Shown here in pieces: positions 8,156 through 17,320 of a DNA stretch of 64,000 nt (position 1 is the stretch's first letter; each line of letters begins with the position of its first letter). The notes beneath the pieces were generated by a model. That model had not been told where the DNA came from and made no database searches. It worked only from the letters and a program-made list of their open reading frames with translations. The DNA is taken from positions 1-64,000 of the forward strand of contig JAIQFB010000004.1 in assembly GCA_020073485.1 (NCBI GenBank). Direction: 5' to 3'. Origin of the DNA: Terriglobia bacterium. GTDB lineage: Bacteria > Acidobacteriota > Terriglobia > Acidiferrales > UBA7541. The position numbers and the translations under genes were made by a program.

Positions 8156-11125
8156 GTGTCCAACAGGCAGGAAAGGAGTCCGGAACGGGCGAAGGGCGGC
8201 GCGGGAGTGGATATCCCGGAACAGGAAGCGATTCGTGTGCGCGGGGCGCGCGTGCACAACCTGAAAAACATCAGCTTCGATATTCCGCACAACGCGATCA
8301 CTCTGGTTACGGGGGTTTCCGGGTCGGGCAAGTCGAGCCTGGCGTTTGACACGATCTATGCCGAGGGGCAGCGGCGCTACATCGAATCGCTTTCCGCTTA
8401 CGCGCGGCAGTTTCTCGAACGGATCGAGAAGCCCGAGGTGGACGAAATAACTGGGATCGCGCCAGCCATCGCCATCAAGCAGAAAAATTCGACGCGCAAC
8501 CCGCGCTCGACGGTGGCCACGGCAACGGAAATCTACGATTACCTGAGGCTGCTCTACGCGCGTGCCGGGCGCACGTTTTGCACCAATTGCGGGCACGAAG
8601 TCCGCAAGGACACGATGGATGAGATCGCCGCGCGCGTGCTGGCGCTGCCGCAGGGGCGGCGATTCTACGTGCTGTACCGGCTGGAATTTGCCGCGCCTGG
8701 GGCAGCGGTTGCACCACGCAAAGGCGCATCAAAGAAACCCGTGAAGGTTTCGCCCGAGGCAATAAAACTGGCCCTCGGCGCGTTGCAGCGGCGCGGTTTT
8801 CAGCGGCTCTATCAGGCGGGGCGCGTGCACGAATTTTCCTCGCCGGAAACGCTGCTGGATGTGGATTTTTCTCAGCCCGTTTACGTCGTGGTGGACCGGC
8901 TGTCGATCGATTCCGAGATGCGTTCGCGCCTGGTGGATTCGGTGGAAATCTGCTACCGCGAGGGACGCGGCGAGACGATTCTTGAATTCGTGCCGGAAAC
9001 CGACGGCGGCGCGGTTGAACGCATGGTGTTTAACGAGCGCTTCGAGTGTAAAACCTGCGGCGCCGCGTACCAGGAACCCGAACCCCGGCTGTTTTCCTTC
9101 AACAATCCCTACGGGGCCTGCCCGCGCTGCCAGGGTTTCGGCAATACCGTCGATTTCGATATCAATCTGGTGATACCCGACCGCGGGAAATCGCTGAATG
9201 AAGGCGCGATCCAGCCGTGGACCAAGCCCCGATACCGCATGCTGTTGGCCGAGATGAAAAAATTCGCGCGCGCGAACAATATTTCACTCGACGTTCCGTT
9301 CCGCAATCTGACCGCGGCGCAGCAGGACTTGGTGATCGAAGGCGATCCGAAATCCGGCTATCACGGCGTGAACGGATTTTTCCAGTGGCTCGAACGCAAA
9401 AAGTACAAACTCCATGTGCGCGTGTTTCTGAGCCGTTACCGCGGTTACGCGGTTTGTCCGGACTGCCACGGTGCTCGGCTCCGCGCGGAAGCGCGCGCGG
9501 TGCGCGTTTCGGGCAAATCGATTACGGAAGTCTGCTCGATGACGGTGGCCGAAGCGCGGCAATTCATGGATAACCTGGAACTGAGCGCGGAGCAGGCCGC
9601 CATCGCCGACAAGATTCTTGAGGAAATCCGCCATCGCCTATTATTCCTGGACGAAGTGGGATTGGAGTATTTGTCGCTGGACCGGCTGGCCTCGACGCTA
9701 TCGGGCGGCGAGGCCCAGCGCATTCAGCTCGCGACTTCGCTTGGCTCGCATCTGGTCGGCGCGCTCTACGTGCTGGACGAGCCTTCGATCGGGCTGCACC
9801 CGCGCGATACGCACCGGCTGATCGACATCCTGAAAAGCCTGCGCGACCTGGGCAACACGATTCTGGTCGTGGAGCACGATCCTGACACGATTGCCGCGGC
9901 CGACTATGTGATCGATCTGGGCCCGGGAGCGGGCGAGCACGGCGGGGAACTACTGTTCATCGGCCCGCGGGCCGACCTGCTGAAAAGCAGCGAGTCGCTC
10001 ACCGCGCGGTATCTGAACGGCGAATTGCGCATCCCCGTCCCCACCGTGCGGCGCAAGCCGAGCGGCCGCTTCCTTCGCATTTACGGCGCCCGCGCCCACA
10101 ACCTCAAAAATGTCGATCTGATGATTCCGCTGCGCATGCTCGTGGCGATTACGGGCGTGTCCGGGTCGGGCAAATCCACGCTCGTGCATGAAGTGATTTA
10201 TAAGGCGTTGGCGGCGCGGCGCGCCGGGGGGACGTTCAAAGAATTGTGCGACCGCGTCGAGGGCGACAATTTTCTGGAAAGCGTAGTGCTGGTCGACCAG
10301 TCGCCAATCGGACGGACGCCGCGATCGAACCCCTCCACCTACATGAAAGCCTTCGACGCGATCCGCGAAGTTTTTGCCGCGACGCCGGAAGCGAGAAAAC
10401 GCGGCTACTCCGCGGGGCATTTTTCGTTCAACATTCCAGGCGGGCGCTGCGAGGCGTGCCAGGGCGAGGGGACGGTGACCGTCGAAATGCAGTTCCTGGC
10501 GGACGTCGAACTGATTTGCGAGGAATGCCGCGGCACCCGGTTCAAGAGCGGCGTGCTCGAAGTGCGCTACCGCGAAAAAAATGTCCATGAAGTGTTGCAG
10601 CTGACGGTTCGCGAAGCGCTGGTGTTTTTTGCGGGCGTCCCGAAAATCACGTCAAAGCTCAGGATTCTCGATGAAGTGGGACTCGGCTACCTGCGCCTGG
10701 GACAATCCGCCACCACTCTTTCCGGGGGCGAGGCGCAACGCCTGAAGCTGGCCGCGCATCTTACCACGCAGGCAAACGAGGGCGTCTTGTACATTTTCGA
10801 CGAACCCACGACCGGCCTGCATTTCGATGACATTCAGAAACTGCTGACCGCGTTCCGGAAGCTGATCGACACCGGGGCCTCCATCCTGGTCATCGAGCAC
10901 AATCTCGACATCATGAAATCGGCGGACTGGATCATCGATCTGGGGCCGGAAGGCGGCGAGCGGGGCGGGCGCGTGGTGGCGACGGGAACGCCCGAGCAGG
11001 TGGCGCGGAATTCAAATTCGTTTACGGGAAAATACCTGGCTGGAGCGCTCAACGCGCAATCGAATCAAGGCAATCACAAACAGCCGGCTCAAAATTCCGC
11101 CCGGCAGCCAAAATCACCAAAATGA
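8156..11125 (+). CDS. uvrA: Excinuclease ABC subunit A
   Basis: Damage-recognition ATPase of nucleotide excision repair, working as a dimer with UvrB. The product (989 residues from this start) has two ABC ATPase modules: Walker A GVSGSGKSSLAFDT and GVSGSGKSTLVHE, and signatures LSGGEAQRIQLA and LSGGEAQRLKLA. Zinc-binding cysteine pairs are seen in CTNCGHE, CKTCGAAY...CPRC and CEACQGEG...CEEC. GTG 8156 follows GGGGGCAGGG; GTG 8207 (972 residues) is equally possible. The open frame extends further upstream but that part is antisense to the SAM hydrolase gene. The stop overlaps the next gene by 4 bases. Confidence 0.96.
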   Translation: MSNRQERSPERAKGGAGVDIPEQEAIRVRGARVHNLKNISFDIPHNAITLVTGVSGSGKSSLAFDTIYAEGQRRYIESLSAYARQFLERIEKPEVDEITGIAPAIAIKQKNSTRNPRSTVATATEIYDYLRLLYARAGRTFCTNCGHEVRKDTMDEIAARVLALPQGRRFYVLYRLEFAAPGAAVAPRKGASKKPVKVSPEAIKLALGALQRRGFQRLYQAGRVHEFSSPETLLDVDFSQPVYVVVDRLSIDSEMRSRLVDSVEICYREGRGETILEFVPETDGGAVERMVFNERFECKTCGAAYQEPEPRLFSFNNPYGACPRCQGFGNTVDFDINLVIPDRGKSLNEGAIQPWTKPRYRMLLAEMKKFARANNISLDVPFRNLTAAQQDLVIEGDPKSGYHGVNGFFQWLERKKYKLHVRVFLSRYRGYAVCPDCHGARLRAEARAVRVSGKSITEVCSMTVAEARQFMDNLELSAEQAAIADKILEEIRHRLLFLDEVGLEYLSLDRLASTLSGGEAQRIQLATSLGSHLVGALYVLDEPSIGLHPRDTHRLIDILKSLRDLGNTILVVEHDPDTIAAADYVIDLGPGAGEHGGELLFIGPRADLLKSSESLTARYLNGELRIPVPTVRRKPSGRFLRIYGARAHNLKNVDLMIPLRMLVAITGVSGSGKSTLVHEVIYKALAARRAGGTFKELCDRVEGDNFLESVVLVDQSPIGRTPRSNPSTYMKAFDAIREVFAATPEARKRGYSAGHFSFNIPGGRCEACQGEGTVTVEMQFLADVELICEECRGTRFKSGVLEVRYREKNVHEVLQLTVREALVFFAGVPKITSKLRILDEVGLGYLRLGQSATTLSGGEAQRLKLAAHLTTQANEGVLYIFDEPTTGLHFDDIQKLLTAFRKLIDTGASILVIEHNLDIMKSADWIIDLGPEGGERGGRVVATGTPEQVARNSNSFTGKYLAGALNAQSNQGNHKQPAQNSARQPKSPK

Positions 11126-12489
11126 ATCGAAGCCAAAATGGCAAGCCGATTTCGATTCTCTTCCTATCGATGTTTGTGTGGCTTTTCGTGATTGCGGCGT
11201 CATCGCACGCGCAATTGCAGTCGCCGCCGCGAAAATCAACTCCCAAACCGGCGGCGCCCGCTTCGCAGAGCAAGGAAGATCCGCTAGCGCCCCTGCTGCG
11301 CCAGGCCGCCGACTCGATCGACAAAATGGATTTCGCCGCTGCCGTTGATCCGCTGCAAAAATATATTGCGGAGCGCCCGGATGATTCCTACGCGCATTTT
11401 CAGCTGGGGTATGCCTACGCTGGATTGAAACGCGCCGAGGGGGCGAAGACGGAATTTTCGCGCGCCGTGGCGCTGGACCCAAAACTGGCCGCGGGTTATT
11501 TGAATCTGGGACTGGTGCTGATGGATGGCGACCCAGCAGCGGCGGCGGAAGCGTTTCGACACGCCGCTGAACTGCAGCCTTCGGAAAGCCGCCCGCGATT
11601 CCTGGAGGGATTGTCGCTCGAACACGCCGGCAACCTTTCCGAAGCCATCGGATCGTATCGCGGAGCGCTGGCGCTCTCTCCCAACGAATATGAGATTCAT
11701 TTCGCGCTAGCCCGTGCGCTCCTGCAATCCAAGGACGCGGCTGGAGCGGAAGCGGAATTCAGGAGCGCGCTGGCCCTGCGCGCGGACTCCGCGCCGGCTC
11801 GCCTGGGCCTGGCGAACGCGCTGCAGGATCAAACAAAGTACGAAGCTGCGAGCGATGCCTTCGCCGAATACCTGAAGCTAAAGCCAGAGGACCGGGGAGC
11901 GCATTTCGACCGCGCTTATGCGCTCCTCAATCTCGACCGGCTGGACGATGCGCTCGCCGAACTCGACCTTGCGGACAAGGGCGCTTCGCCCGCGCCCGAA
12001 TCGCTGAAGATGCGCGGCGAAATCTACATGCAGCAGAAGAAATGGAAAGAGGCGGCCGAAACGCTGACGCAAGCCGTGAAACTTTCTCCGAGCGACTCGG
12101 AAACGGCGTACTGGCTGGGCCACGTGGATTTCGAGTTGCGCGACTATCCCGCGGCCATCGGCCTCTTAAGCCAGGTGTACAAACAAAATCCGCAGTCGGC
12201 CGACGCCTTGCGCGAATTGGCCAGCGCGCTTTTTCTCCATGAAGATTACGCGGCGGCGCTGGGCGCCATGGACCGGTTAGACAAAATGGAACCCCCCAAG
12301 CCCGGTTCCTGGTTTGTGCGCGCGATCTGTTACGATAAACTTTCCCGCAAGGCCGAGGCCGTCGATGCGTACCAGAAGTTTCTGGACCAGGATAACGGGC
12401 AGCATGACAACCAGGATATCGAGGCGCAGCATCGAATGGTTGCATTGCAGAAGGAACTCGCGAAATCCGGCAAGACCGGGAAAAATTGA
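11122..12489 (+). CDS. Secreted tetratricopeptide-repeat protein
   Basis: 455 residues with an N-terminal signal peptide (hydrophobic ISILFLSMFVWLFVIAASS then HAQ) followed by a basic, proline-rich linker and about ten TPR units (for example AHFQLGYAYAGLKRAEGAKT, ETAYWLGHVDFELRDYPAAI). It probably acts as a periplasmic scaffold, with no catalytic motif. Its ATG overlaps the uvrA stop (ATGA), so it is translated from the uvrA message, and it is followed within 20 bases by two further small secreted proteins. Confidence 0.85.
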   Translation: MNRSQNGKPISILFLSMFVWLFVIAASSHAQLQSPPRKSTPKPAAPASQSKEDPLAPLLRQAADSIDKMDFAAAVDPLQKYIAERPDDSYAHFQLGYAYAGLKRAEGAKTEFSRAVALDPKLAAGYLNLGLVLMDGDPAAAAEAFRHAAELQPSESRPRFLEGLSLEHAGNLSEAIGSYRGALALSPNEYEIHFALARALLQSKDAAGAEAEFRSALALRADSAPARLGLANALQDQTKYEAASDAFAEYLKLKPEDRGAHFDRAYALLNLDRLDDALAELDLADKGASPAPESLKMRGEIYMQQKKWKEAAETLTQAVKLSPSDSETAYWLGHVDFELRDYPAAIGLLSQVYKQNPQSADALRELASALFLHEDYAAALGAMDRLDKMEPPKPGSWFVRAICYDKLSRKAEAVDAYQKFLDQDNGQHDNQDIEAQHRMVALQKELAKSGKTGKN

Positions 12490-12508
12490 GGTCAAGAGCC
12501 ACTCAGCC

Positions 12509-12991
12509 ATGGGAAAAATCGCGTCCGCCATGCTCCTGCTGCTGGCTTTTTTTTCACTTGCGGTTGCACAGGACCCGCTGACGGCCGCACTGGCGCAGTA
12601 CCAGCATGAGACCGATCCGGTCCGCAAGGCCCGCGAGCTGGCGAAATTCGGCGGTGACCAGGTCGAACTCGCGAAGAAGCAATTGAAATCGGGGGATGAC
12701 GTCGGTTCATTGCATACCTTGGAACAGTACCGGGATGAAGTCCGGGAAACGGTCGCGGCGCTGAAGGCCGCGGGCATCGACGCGGAGAAAAGGCCCGCGG
12801 GATTCAAGGAACTTCAGATCAGCCTTCGAGAAACCGTGCGGCGCCTCGACGATTTGATTTTCACGCTGCCGGTGGACAAGCGGCCATTTTTTCGCGAAGT
12901 TCGCACGGACCTGGTGACGGCGCAAAACGATCTGATCGACGCGCTATTTCCCAGAGAGCCGGGTCAAAAATCGAAGAAGCCGAATTCGTGA
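12509..12991 (+). CDS. Small secreted protein, unknown function
   Basis: 160 residues from the ATG at 12509: signal peptide MGKIASAMLLLLAFFSLAVA then a highly charged, helical protein (runs such as RKARELAKFGGDQVELAKKQ). No recognisable domain or catalytic motif. Upstream frame extension overlaps the TPR gene and is not needed. Its stop overlaps the next GTG by 4 bases, making TPR protein, this gene, the next gene and a SprT-like protease one tightly coupled unit. Likely periplasmic; role not known. Confidence 0.75.
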   Translation: MGKIASAMLLLLAFFSLAVAQDPLTAALAQYQHETDPVRKARELAKFGGDQVELAKKQLKSGDDVGSLHTLEQYRDEVRETVAALKAAGIDAEKRPAGFKELQISLRETVRRLDDLIFTLPVDKRPFFREVRTDLVTAQNDLIDALFPREPGQKSKKPNS

Positions 12992-13536
12992 GGAGTTCGA
13001 TGCGGGCGATCACCACAACCGGCGCGCTTTTCCTGCTCGCGGCCATGCTCGGGGCCACGCCCGCGGCGATGTCCGCCGCCCCGCAAAAAAAGGATTACCT
13101 GAGCGAGGCCGAGGCGGACAAGATCCGCGACGCGGGATTCACCGGGCCGCGGATCGTGCTGTTCGCGAATTTCGCGGCGGACCGCATCAAGAAACTCCAG
13201 TATGAATTCGCGCACCTGGATCCCTCGGACGAAAAACGCACCGACCGCTTCAACGCCCTGATCAATGGCTACGCCGGATGCATCGACGACGCGGCTGACC
13301 TGGTCGACCTGGGGATCGAACGCCAGCAGGACATTCGCGAAGGCGTGAAGGTGCTGCAGGCGCGGCTCAAGGAATTTTTGCCCTATTTGCAGGACCTCTC
13401 CGCGAACGGCCCGGAGCGCGACACCTATAAGGACAATCTCGACGACGCCATCGAGGCCACGCAGGACGCCGCAAAGGAAGTGGAGAAGGCCGCGAAGGAA
13501 ATGGCGCCGCCTCCGGTGCGGCGCAGACCGCAGTGA
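12988..13536 (+). CDS. Small secreted helical protein, unknown function
   Basis: 182 residues from GTG 12988 (ATG 13000 is the alternative). A signal peptide (ITTTGALFLLAAMLGATPAAMSA) precedes a charged alpha-helical body with KDNLDDAIEATQDAAKEVEK near the end and a proline/arginine tail. It resembles the preceding product in size, export and helical make-up, suggesting related periplasmic helper roles. Overlaps both neighbours by 4 bases (GTGA both sides), so it is translationally coupled. No family recognised. Confidence 0.72.
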   Translation: MRSSMRAITTTGALFLLAAMLGATPAAMSAAPQKKDYLSEAEADKIRDAGFTGPRIVLFANFAADRIKKLQYEFAHLDPSDEKRTDRFNALINGYAGCIDDAADLVDLGIERQQDIREGVKVLQARLKEFLPYLQDLSANGPERDTYKDNLDDAIEATQDAAKEVEKAAKEMAPPPVRRRPQ

Positions 13537-14267
13537 ACTTCTTCTCCCGCACGATCGCCGAAACCCCGCGCACCTCCGCATTTCCGGGAGGCGACCGAAT
13601 CTTTCAACGCATCTTTACGCGCCTGGGATGCCAAGGGCGGCCGCCTGCATTCCACGTGGAGCTTTATCCGTACGCCAATCTGGCGCACACCATGCGCTTG
13701 CGGGACGACGTAGCCCGTGTGCGGCTCTCCGACATTTTGCGCGACGCTCCGCTGCCGGTGATTGAGGCGGCCGCGGCCATCCTGTTGGCGCAAATGTACC
13801 GCCGGCGCGTGCCGGTGGAGTTGCGTGAGGTGTACCGCGAGTTTGCCCTGGCGCATTCCACGCGGCGGCACATCGCGCGCGTCCGGCGTATCCGCGCACG
13901 GCGCATCGCGCATAGCCCCGGCGGCGCGTCCCATGATCTCGGTCCCATGTTCGAGGCGCTCAACCAGGAATATTTCGGCGGGCGACTTCCGCTGCCGCGC
14001 CTGGGTTGGAGCAAGCGGGCCTGGACTTCTCAGTTCGGATGTTTCGATCCCTCGCTCAATCAGATTGTAATGAACCGGCGGCTGGATTCTCCGGACGTGC
14101 CATTGTATGCGGTGGAACTGATCCTGTATCACGAAATGCTGCACGTGAAGCATCCCTTGCGGGCTGCGGCTTGCGGGCTGCAGGCGCATTCGCCGGAATT
14201 TCGTGCCGAAGAGAAAAGGTTCCGCGAGTACGCGCGGGCGCGGAAATTTTTGGAGCAATTCCGGTAG
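13533..14267 (+). CDS. SprT-like zinc metalloprotease domain protein
   Basis: 244 residues, no signal peptide, very arginine-rich. The C-terminal half has the zinc motif H200-E-M-L-H204 followed by the AHSPEFR segment (H219) and, before it, the LNQEYFGGRLPLPRLGWS strand region typical of SprT/WSS1-like proteases. Eukaryotic SPRTN relatives cleave DNA-protein crosslinks; bacterial function is poorly known. Co-location downstream of uvrA in a chain of 4-base overlaps is suggestive of DNA repair, but the two genes just before it encode secreted proteins, so this is only inference. Confidence 0.8.
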   Translation: MNFFSRTIAETPRTSAFPGGDRIFQRIFTRLGCQGRPPAFHVELYPYANLAHTMRLRDDVARVRLSDILRDAPLPVIEAAAAILLAQMYRRRVPVELREVYREFALAHSTRRHIARVRRIRARRIAHSPGGASHDLGPMFEALNQEYFGGRLPLPRLGWSKRAWTSQFGCFDPSLNQIVMNRRLDSPDVPLYAVELILYHEMLHVKHPLRAAACGLQAHSPEFRAEEKRFREYARARKFLEQFR

Positions 14268-14286
14268 TTCGCGCTTCTGACGTCAT

Positions 14287-14341
14287 GTAGCACAGCCACC
14301 TTCTATCCCGAGCCCCTCGGGGGGGCTGGCTGTGCGGTTTT
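14287..14341. terminator. Hairpin of the dispersed family acting as possible terminator
   Basis: Arms GCACAGCCA (14290-14298) and TGGCTGTGC (14327-14335) enclose an inner CCCGAG/CTCGGG stem and are followed by GGTTTTG. It begins about 20 bases after the SprT-like stop. The left flank GTAGCACAGCC marks it as a member of the TAG family (ACAGCC type). Confidence 0.5.
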
Positions 14342-14387
14342 GCAGGCCACACTTGCTTCACCAATCCGATTAGGGATGCAAAAAGAG

Positions 14388-14416
14388 CACAGGCAAGAGT
14401 GCCTGTGTTACTAAAA
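14388..14416. repeat. Single palindrome, CACAGGC type
   Basis: Arms CACAGGCA (14388-14395) and TGCCTGTG (14400-14407) around AGAG, then TTACTAAAAT. It lies 1-2 bases beyond the stop codon of the minus-strand gene that ends at 14418. Confidence 0.65.
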
Positions 14417-14417
14417 T

Positions 14418-14966
14418 CTAATGCGCGGCGGTCTTGGTGGGTTCCTTCTCCACTTTTTCTTCCAGCAGGGAAATGCGCTTCTGGATTTTTTTGGCGTCCT
14501 CGGCTGTCGGAAGAAGTTCCAGATATTTTTTGTAGGCTTCGATGGCGCTGGAGTTTACACCTTTTTTTTCGTACGCCTCGCCCAGAGATCTCCAGGGTTT
14601 TGCCAGGGAGGGTTCGTAATGTGCGGCCTCTAAGAATCGTTCGATCGCCGCATCGACCTTCCCGGCCTTCAGGTAAAACGTGCCGACGTCCATGCTGCGC
14701 TCCGCGTGCAGTGGATCGAAGACCGGCTCGGAGGGATCGGCGAACGCGTCCGGCGCGTCGGTTGACGGGGGCGGAGGAGGCGTCGAGGGATCGATTGGCT
14801 GTGCGGCCGGGCCCGCGGCGGGAGGGGGCGCGCCGGTAGTCCCCGGTTGCGCAGCGGGCGCTTCAGGCGGGGGCGGAGGAGGCGCCTTGGACGGATCAAT
14901 CTGCTGAGCGCTCAAAGATAGAGCGGCCGCCAGCAGTAACGTGCAAATAGGGAGATTCCTTGGCAT
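14418..14966 (-). CDS. Secreted proline-rich TPR protein
   Basis: 182 residues. Signal peptide NLPICTLLLAAALSLSA-Q, then a long low-complexity segment (about 25-85) dominated by proline and alanine with several runs of five or six prolines, then a compact C-terminal TPR region (about 90-165; GTFYLKAGKVDAAIERFLEA, PWRSLGEAYEKKGVNSSAIE). Likely a periplasmic or surface scaffold. Divergent from uvrC. No enzymatic motif. Confidence 0.8.
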   Translation of the reverse strand: MPRNLPICTLLLAAALSLSAQQIDPSKAPPPPPPEAPAAQPGTTGAPPPAAGPAAQPIDPSTPPPPPSTDAPDAFADPSEPVFDPLHAERSMDVGTFYLKAGKVDAAIERFLEAAHYEPSLAKPWRSLGEAYEKKGVNSSAIEAYKKYLELLPTAEDAKKIQKRISLLEEKVEKEPTKTAAH

Positions 14967-15057
14967 TCTCAGGTTTCGCGCAGAGTAAGATTCACTTTGC
15001 TATCATGAATGTTGCCTCTAGGCGCGCGGGCAGCCACATTCTTATTCTACTCCTGCG

Positions 15058-16908
15058 ATGGACCTCGCACAAAAAGCCGATCTTCTTCCCATTGATGCGG
15101 GCGTGTACCTGTTTAAGGACGTTCTCGGCACGATCCTCTATGTGGGTAAATCGCGTTCCTTGCGGAATCGCGTGAAATCGTATTTTCTGGAATCGCGGTG
15201 GACCGATGCGAAAACCGGCTCGCTGGTGCGGGAGATCGCGGACATCGACTACATCGTTGTGGACAATGAGCGCGAAGCCCTGGCGCTGGAAAACAGCCTC
15301 ATCAAGCAGAACAAGCCGAAATTCAACATCTTGCTGCGAGACGACAAGACGTATCCGTACATCCGCTACACGGCATTCGAGAAGTATCCGCGTGTGTATG
15401 TGACGCGGCGCCTGGTGAAGGACGGCTCCATCTATTTCGGGCCGTATTTTCCGCACAGCCTGGCGTACCGGATCGTGCATTTCATCCACAAGACGTTTCG
15501 CGTGCCGTCGTGCACCGTGGATCTGACGCGCGCTCACCCGCGTCCCTGCCTGCAGTACTACATCCGGCGCTGCCACGGGCCGTGCGTGCCGGGGCTGACC
15601 ACGGACGACAAGTACGCCGAGGCCGTGCGCGACACGCGCATGTTTCTGGAAGGGCGCCGCGGGGACCTGATGAAGAGTCTCGAATCGCGCATGCTCGACG
15701 CTTCCGAGGCCGAGCGGTACGAGCAGGCCGCGTCCTACCGCGATCTGTTGCGCACGCTGGCGGAGATCGAGGAGCGCCAGAAGATCGCCGCCGCCGAGGG
15801 CGACGACATCGATGTTCTGGCCTGGCACGCCGAGCCTCCGCTGGTGGCCGTGAATCTGTTTCACCTGCGCGGCGGGCGCGTGGTGGACCGGCGCGATTTT
15901 TACTGGGAGGACCTTGACGAATTCGAGCCCGCCGAATTTTTGTCCTCACTGCTGAAGCAGCTCTACCTGGACGCCGCGTACCTGCCGCGCGCCATTCACG
16001 TTCCCATGGACTTCGAGGATCGCGAGCTGCTTGAAGAGATCCTGACTGAGAGGGCCACGCACCTGGAGCCGCCGCGCAGCCGAGTCGAAATCCTGATGCC
16101 ACAGCGGGGCGCGAAGCACGCATTTCTGGAGCTGGTTGAGAAGAACGCGCGGCACTCGTTCGAGCAGCGCTTTCGCGTTATGAAGCCCTCGTCGAAAGCC
16201 ATTGTGGAAGCGCTGGAGCAGGCTCTCGGATTGCCGGAACCTCCGAGGCGCATCGAAAGCTTCGACATTTCCCACCTGCAAGGGTCGGACGTGGTGGCGT
16301 CGATGGTGGTGTGGGAAGACGGCCGGATGAAAAAATCGGACTACCGCAAATTTATTATCAAGGGCGAATGGGGCAACGACGATTTCGCCAGCATGAGCGA
16401 AGTCATCGAGAGGCGTTACCATCGGTTGCAGATGGAAAAGAAGCCCTTTCCCAGTTTGATCCTAATCGATGGCGGCTTGGGGCAGTTGCACGCGGCGGCC
16501 GCGTCTCTGGAAAAGCTGGAGGTGATCAATCAGGCCGTCGCCAGCATCGCCAAGCAGGAGGAAATTATTTATGTGCTGGGGCAGGAAGACCAGCCCATTC
16601 GCCTGGAGCACCATTCCCCGATCCTGCATTTGATCCAGCAGATTCGCGACGAAACGCACCGCTTCGCCGTCGGTTTCCACCGGCAGCGCCGCGCCAAGCG
16701 CGTGATCCAGACGGGCCTGGAGAATATTCCCGGGGTGGGTCCTCGCACGGCGCAAAAGCTGTTGCAGCGGTTCGGCAGCATCGCGCAATTGCGGGCGGCA
16801 AGCGTCGAGCAGATCGCCCGGGTGGTGTCCAGACCCGTGGCCGAGCGCGTCTCCGTGCGCCTGGCGGGGGCTTCCGGAGGGGAGTTGCCGGGTGCGAAAT
16901 CCACTTGA
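15058..16908 (+). CDS. uvrC: Excinuclease ABC subunit C
   Basis: Dual-incision nuclease of nucleotide excision repair, recruited by the UvrB-DNA complex. 616 residues in the expected order: GIY-YIG nuclease (about 1-95; GVYLFKDVLGTILYVGKSRS), cysteine cluster region near 160-185, UVR motif (about 200-235, RRGDLMKSLESRMLDASEAE), RNase H-like C-terminal nuclease (about 390-550, RIESFDISHLQGSDVVASM) and a helix-hairpin-helix tail (NIPGVGPRTAQKLLQRFGS). Starts with ATG at 15058; a GTG-free leader precedes it. Single transcription unit, separate from uvrA. Confidence 0.96.
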   Translation: MDLAQKADLLPIDAGVYLFKDVLGTILYVGKSRSLRNRVKSYFLESRWTDAKTGSLVREIADIDYIVVDNEREALALENSLIKQNKPKFNILLRDDKTYPYIRYTAFEKYPRVYVTRRLVKDGSIYFGPYFPHSLAYRIVHFIHKTFRVPSCTVDLTRAHPRPCLQYYIRRCHGPCVPGLTTDDKYAEAVRDTRMFLEGRRGDLMKSLESRMLDASEAERYEQAASYRDLLRTLAEIEERQKIAAAEGDDIDVLAWHAEPPLVAVNLFHLRGGRVVDRRDFYWEDLDEFEPAEFLSSLLKQLYLDAAYLPRAIHVPMDFEDRELLEEILTERATHLEPPRSRVEILMPQRGAKHAFLELVEKNARHSFEQRFRVMKPSSKAIVEALEQALGLPEPPRRIESFDISHLQGSDVVASMVVWEDGRMKKSDYRKFIIKGEWGNDDFASMSEVIERRYHRLQMEKKPFPSLILIDGGLGQLHAAAASLEKLEVINQAVASIAKQEEIIYVLGQEDQPIRLEHHSPILHLIQQIRDETHRFAVGFHRQRRAKRVIQTGLENIPGVGPRTAQKLLQRFGSIAQLRAASVEQIARVVSRPVAERVSVRLAGASGGELPGAKST

Positions 16909-17014
16909 TTGCTTCTGCCATGGCCCTGTGCTACTTTCGAGGCAGGAAATCGAGTGCGGGCTCCGCGTGTCGTTGCTGAAACCAGAAGGGGAGCCTGCCG
17001 CAAAGGAGTAGGCC

Positions 17015-17302
17015 ATGGCAGACAACGCTGGATCCAAAATCAGTTTTTTCCTGGTAGGGCTGGGCATCGGGGCATTGGTGGGAATCCTGTTCGCGCCGAA
17101 GTCGGGCGAGGAAACGCGCGAATATCTATCGCAGAAGGCCGATGAGGGCCGCGAGTACGCGCAGCGCAAAGCGCGCGAGCTTCGCGAACGCGCCGACGAT
17201 CTGCTCGAGCGCAGCAAGACCGTGGCGGTGCGCCAGAAGGATTCGATTTCCGCGGCGGTGGATGCCGGCCGCGAAGCCTATCAAAAAGCGAAAGCGCAGT
17301 AG
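17015..17302 (+). CDS. YtxH-domain membrane-anchored protein
   Basis: 95 residues: one N-terminal transmembrane/glycine-rich segment (ISFFLVGLGIGALVGILFAP) directly followed by KSGEETREYL and a long charged helix rich in Arg, Glu and Ala. This is the YtxH arrangement seen in stress-associated envelope proteins; molecular function unknown. AAAGGAG lies 7 bases before the ATG. The next gene begins 18 bases after its stop, so they form a pair. Confidence 0.85.
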   Translation: MADNAGSKISFFLVGLGIGALVGILFAPKSGEETREYLSQKADEGREYAQRKARELRERADDLLERSKTVAVRQKDSISAAVDAGREAYQKAKAQ

Positions 17303-17320
17303 CCGCGTCGAGGGGAATGC

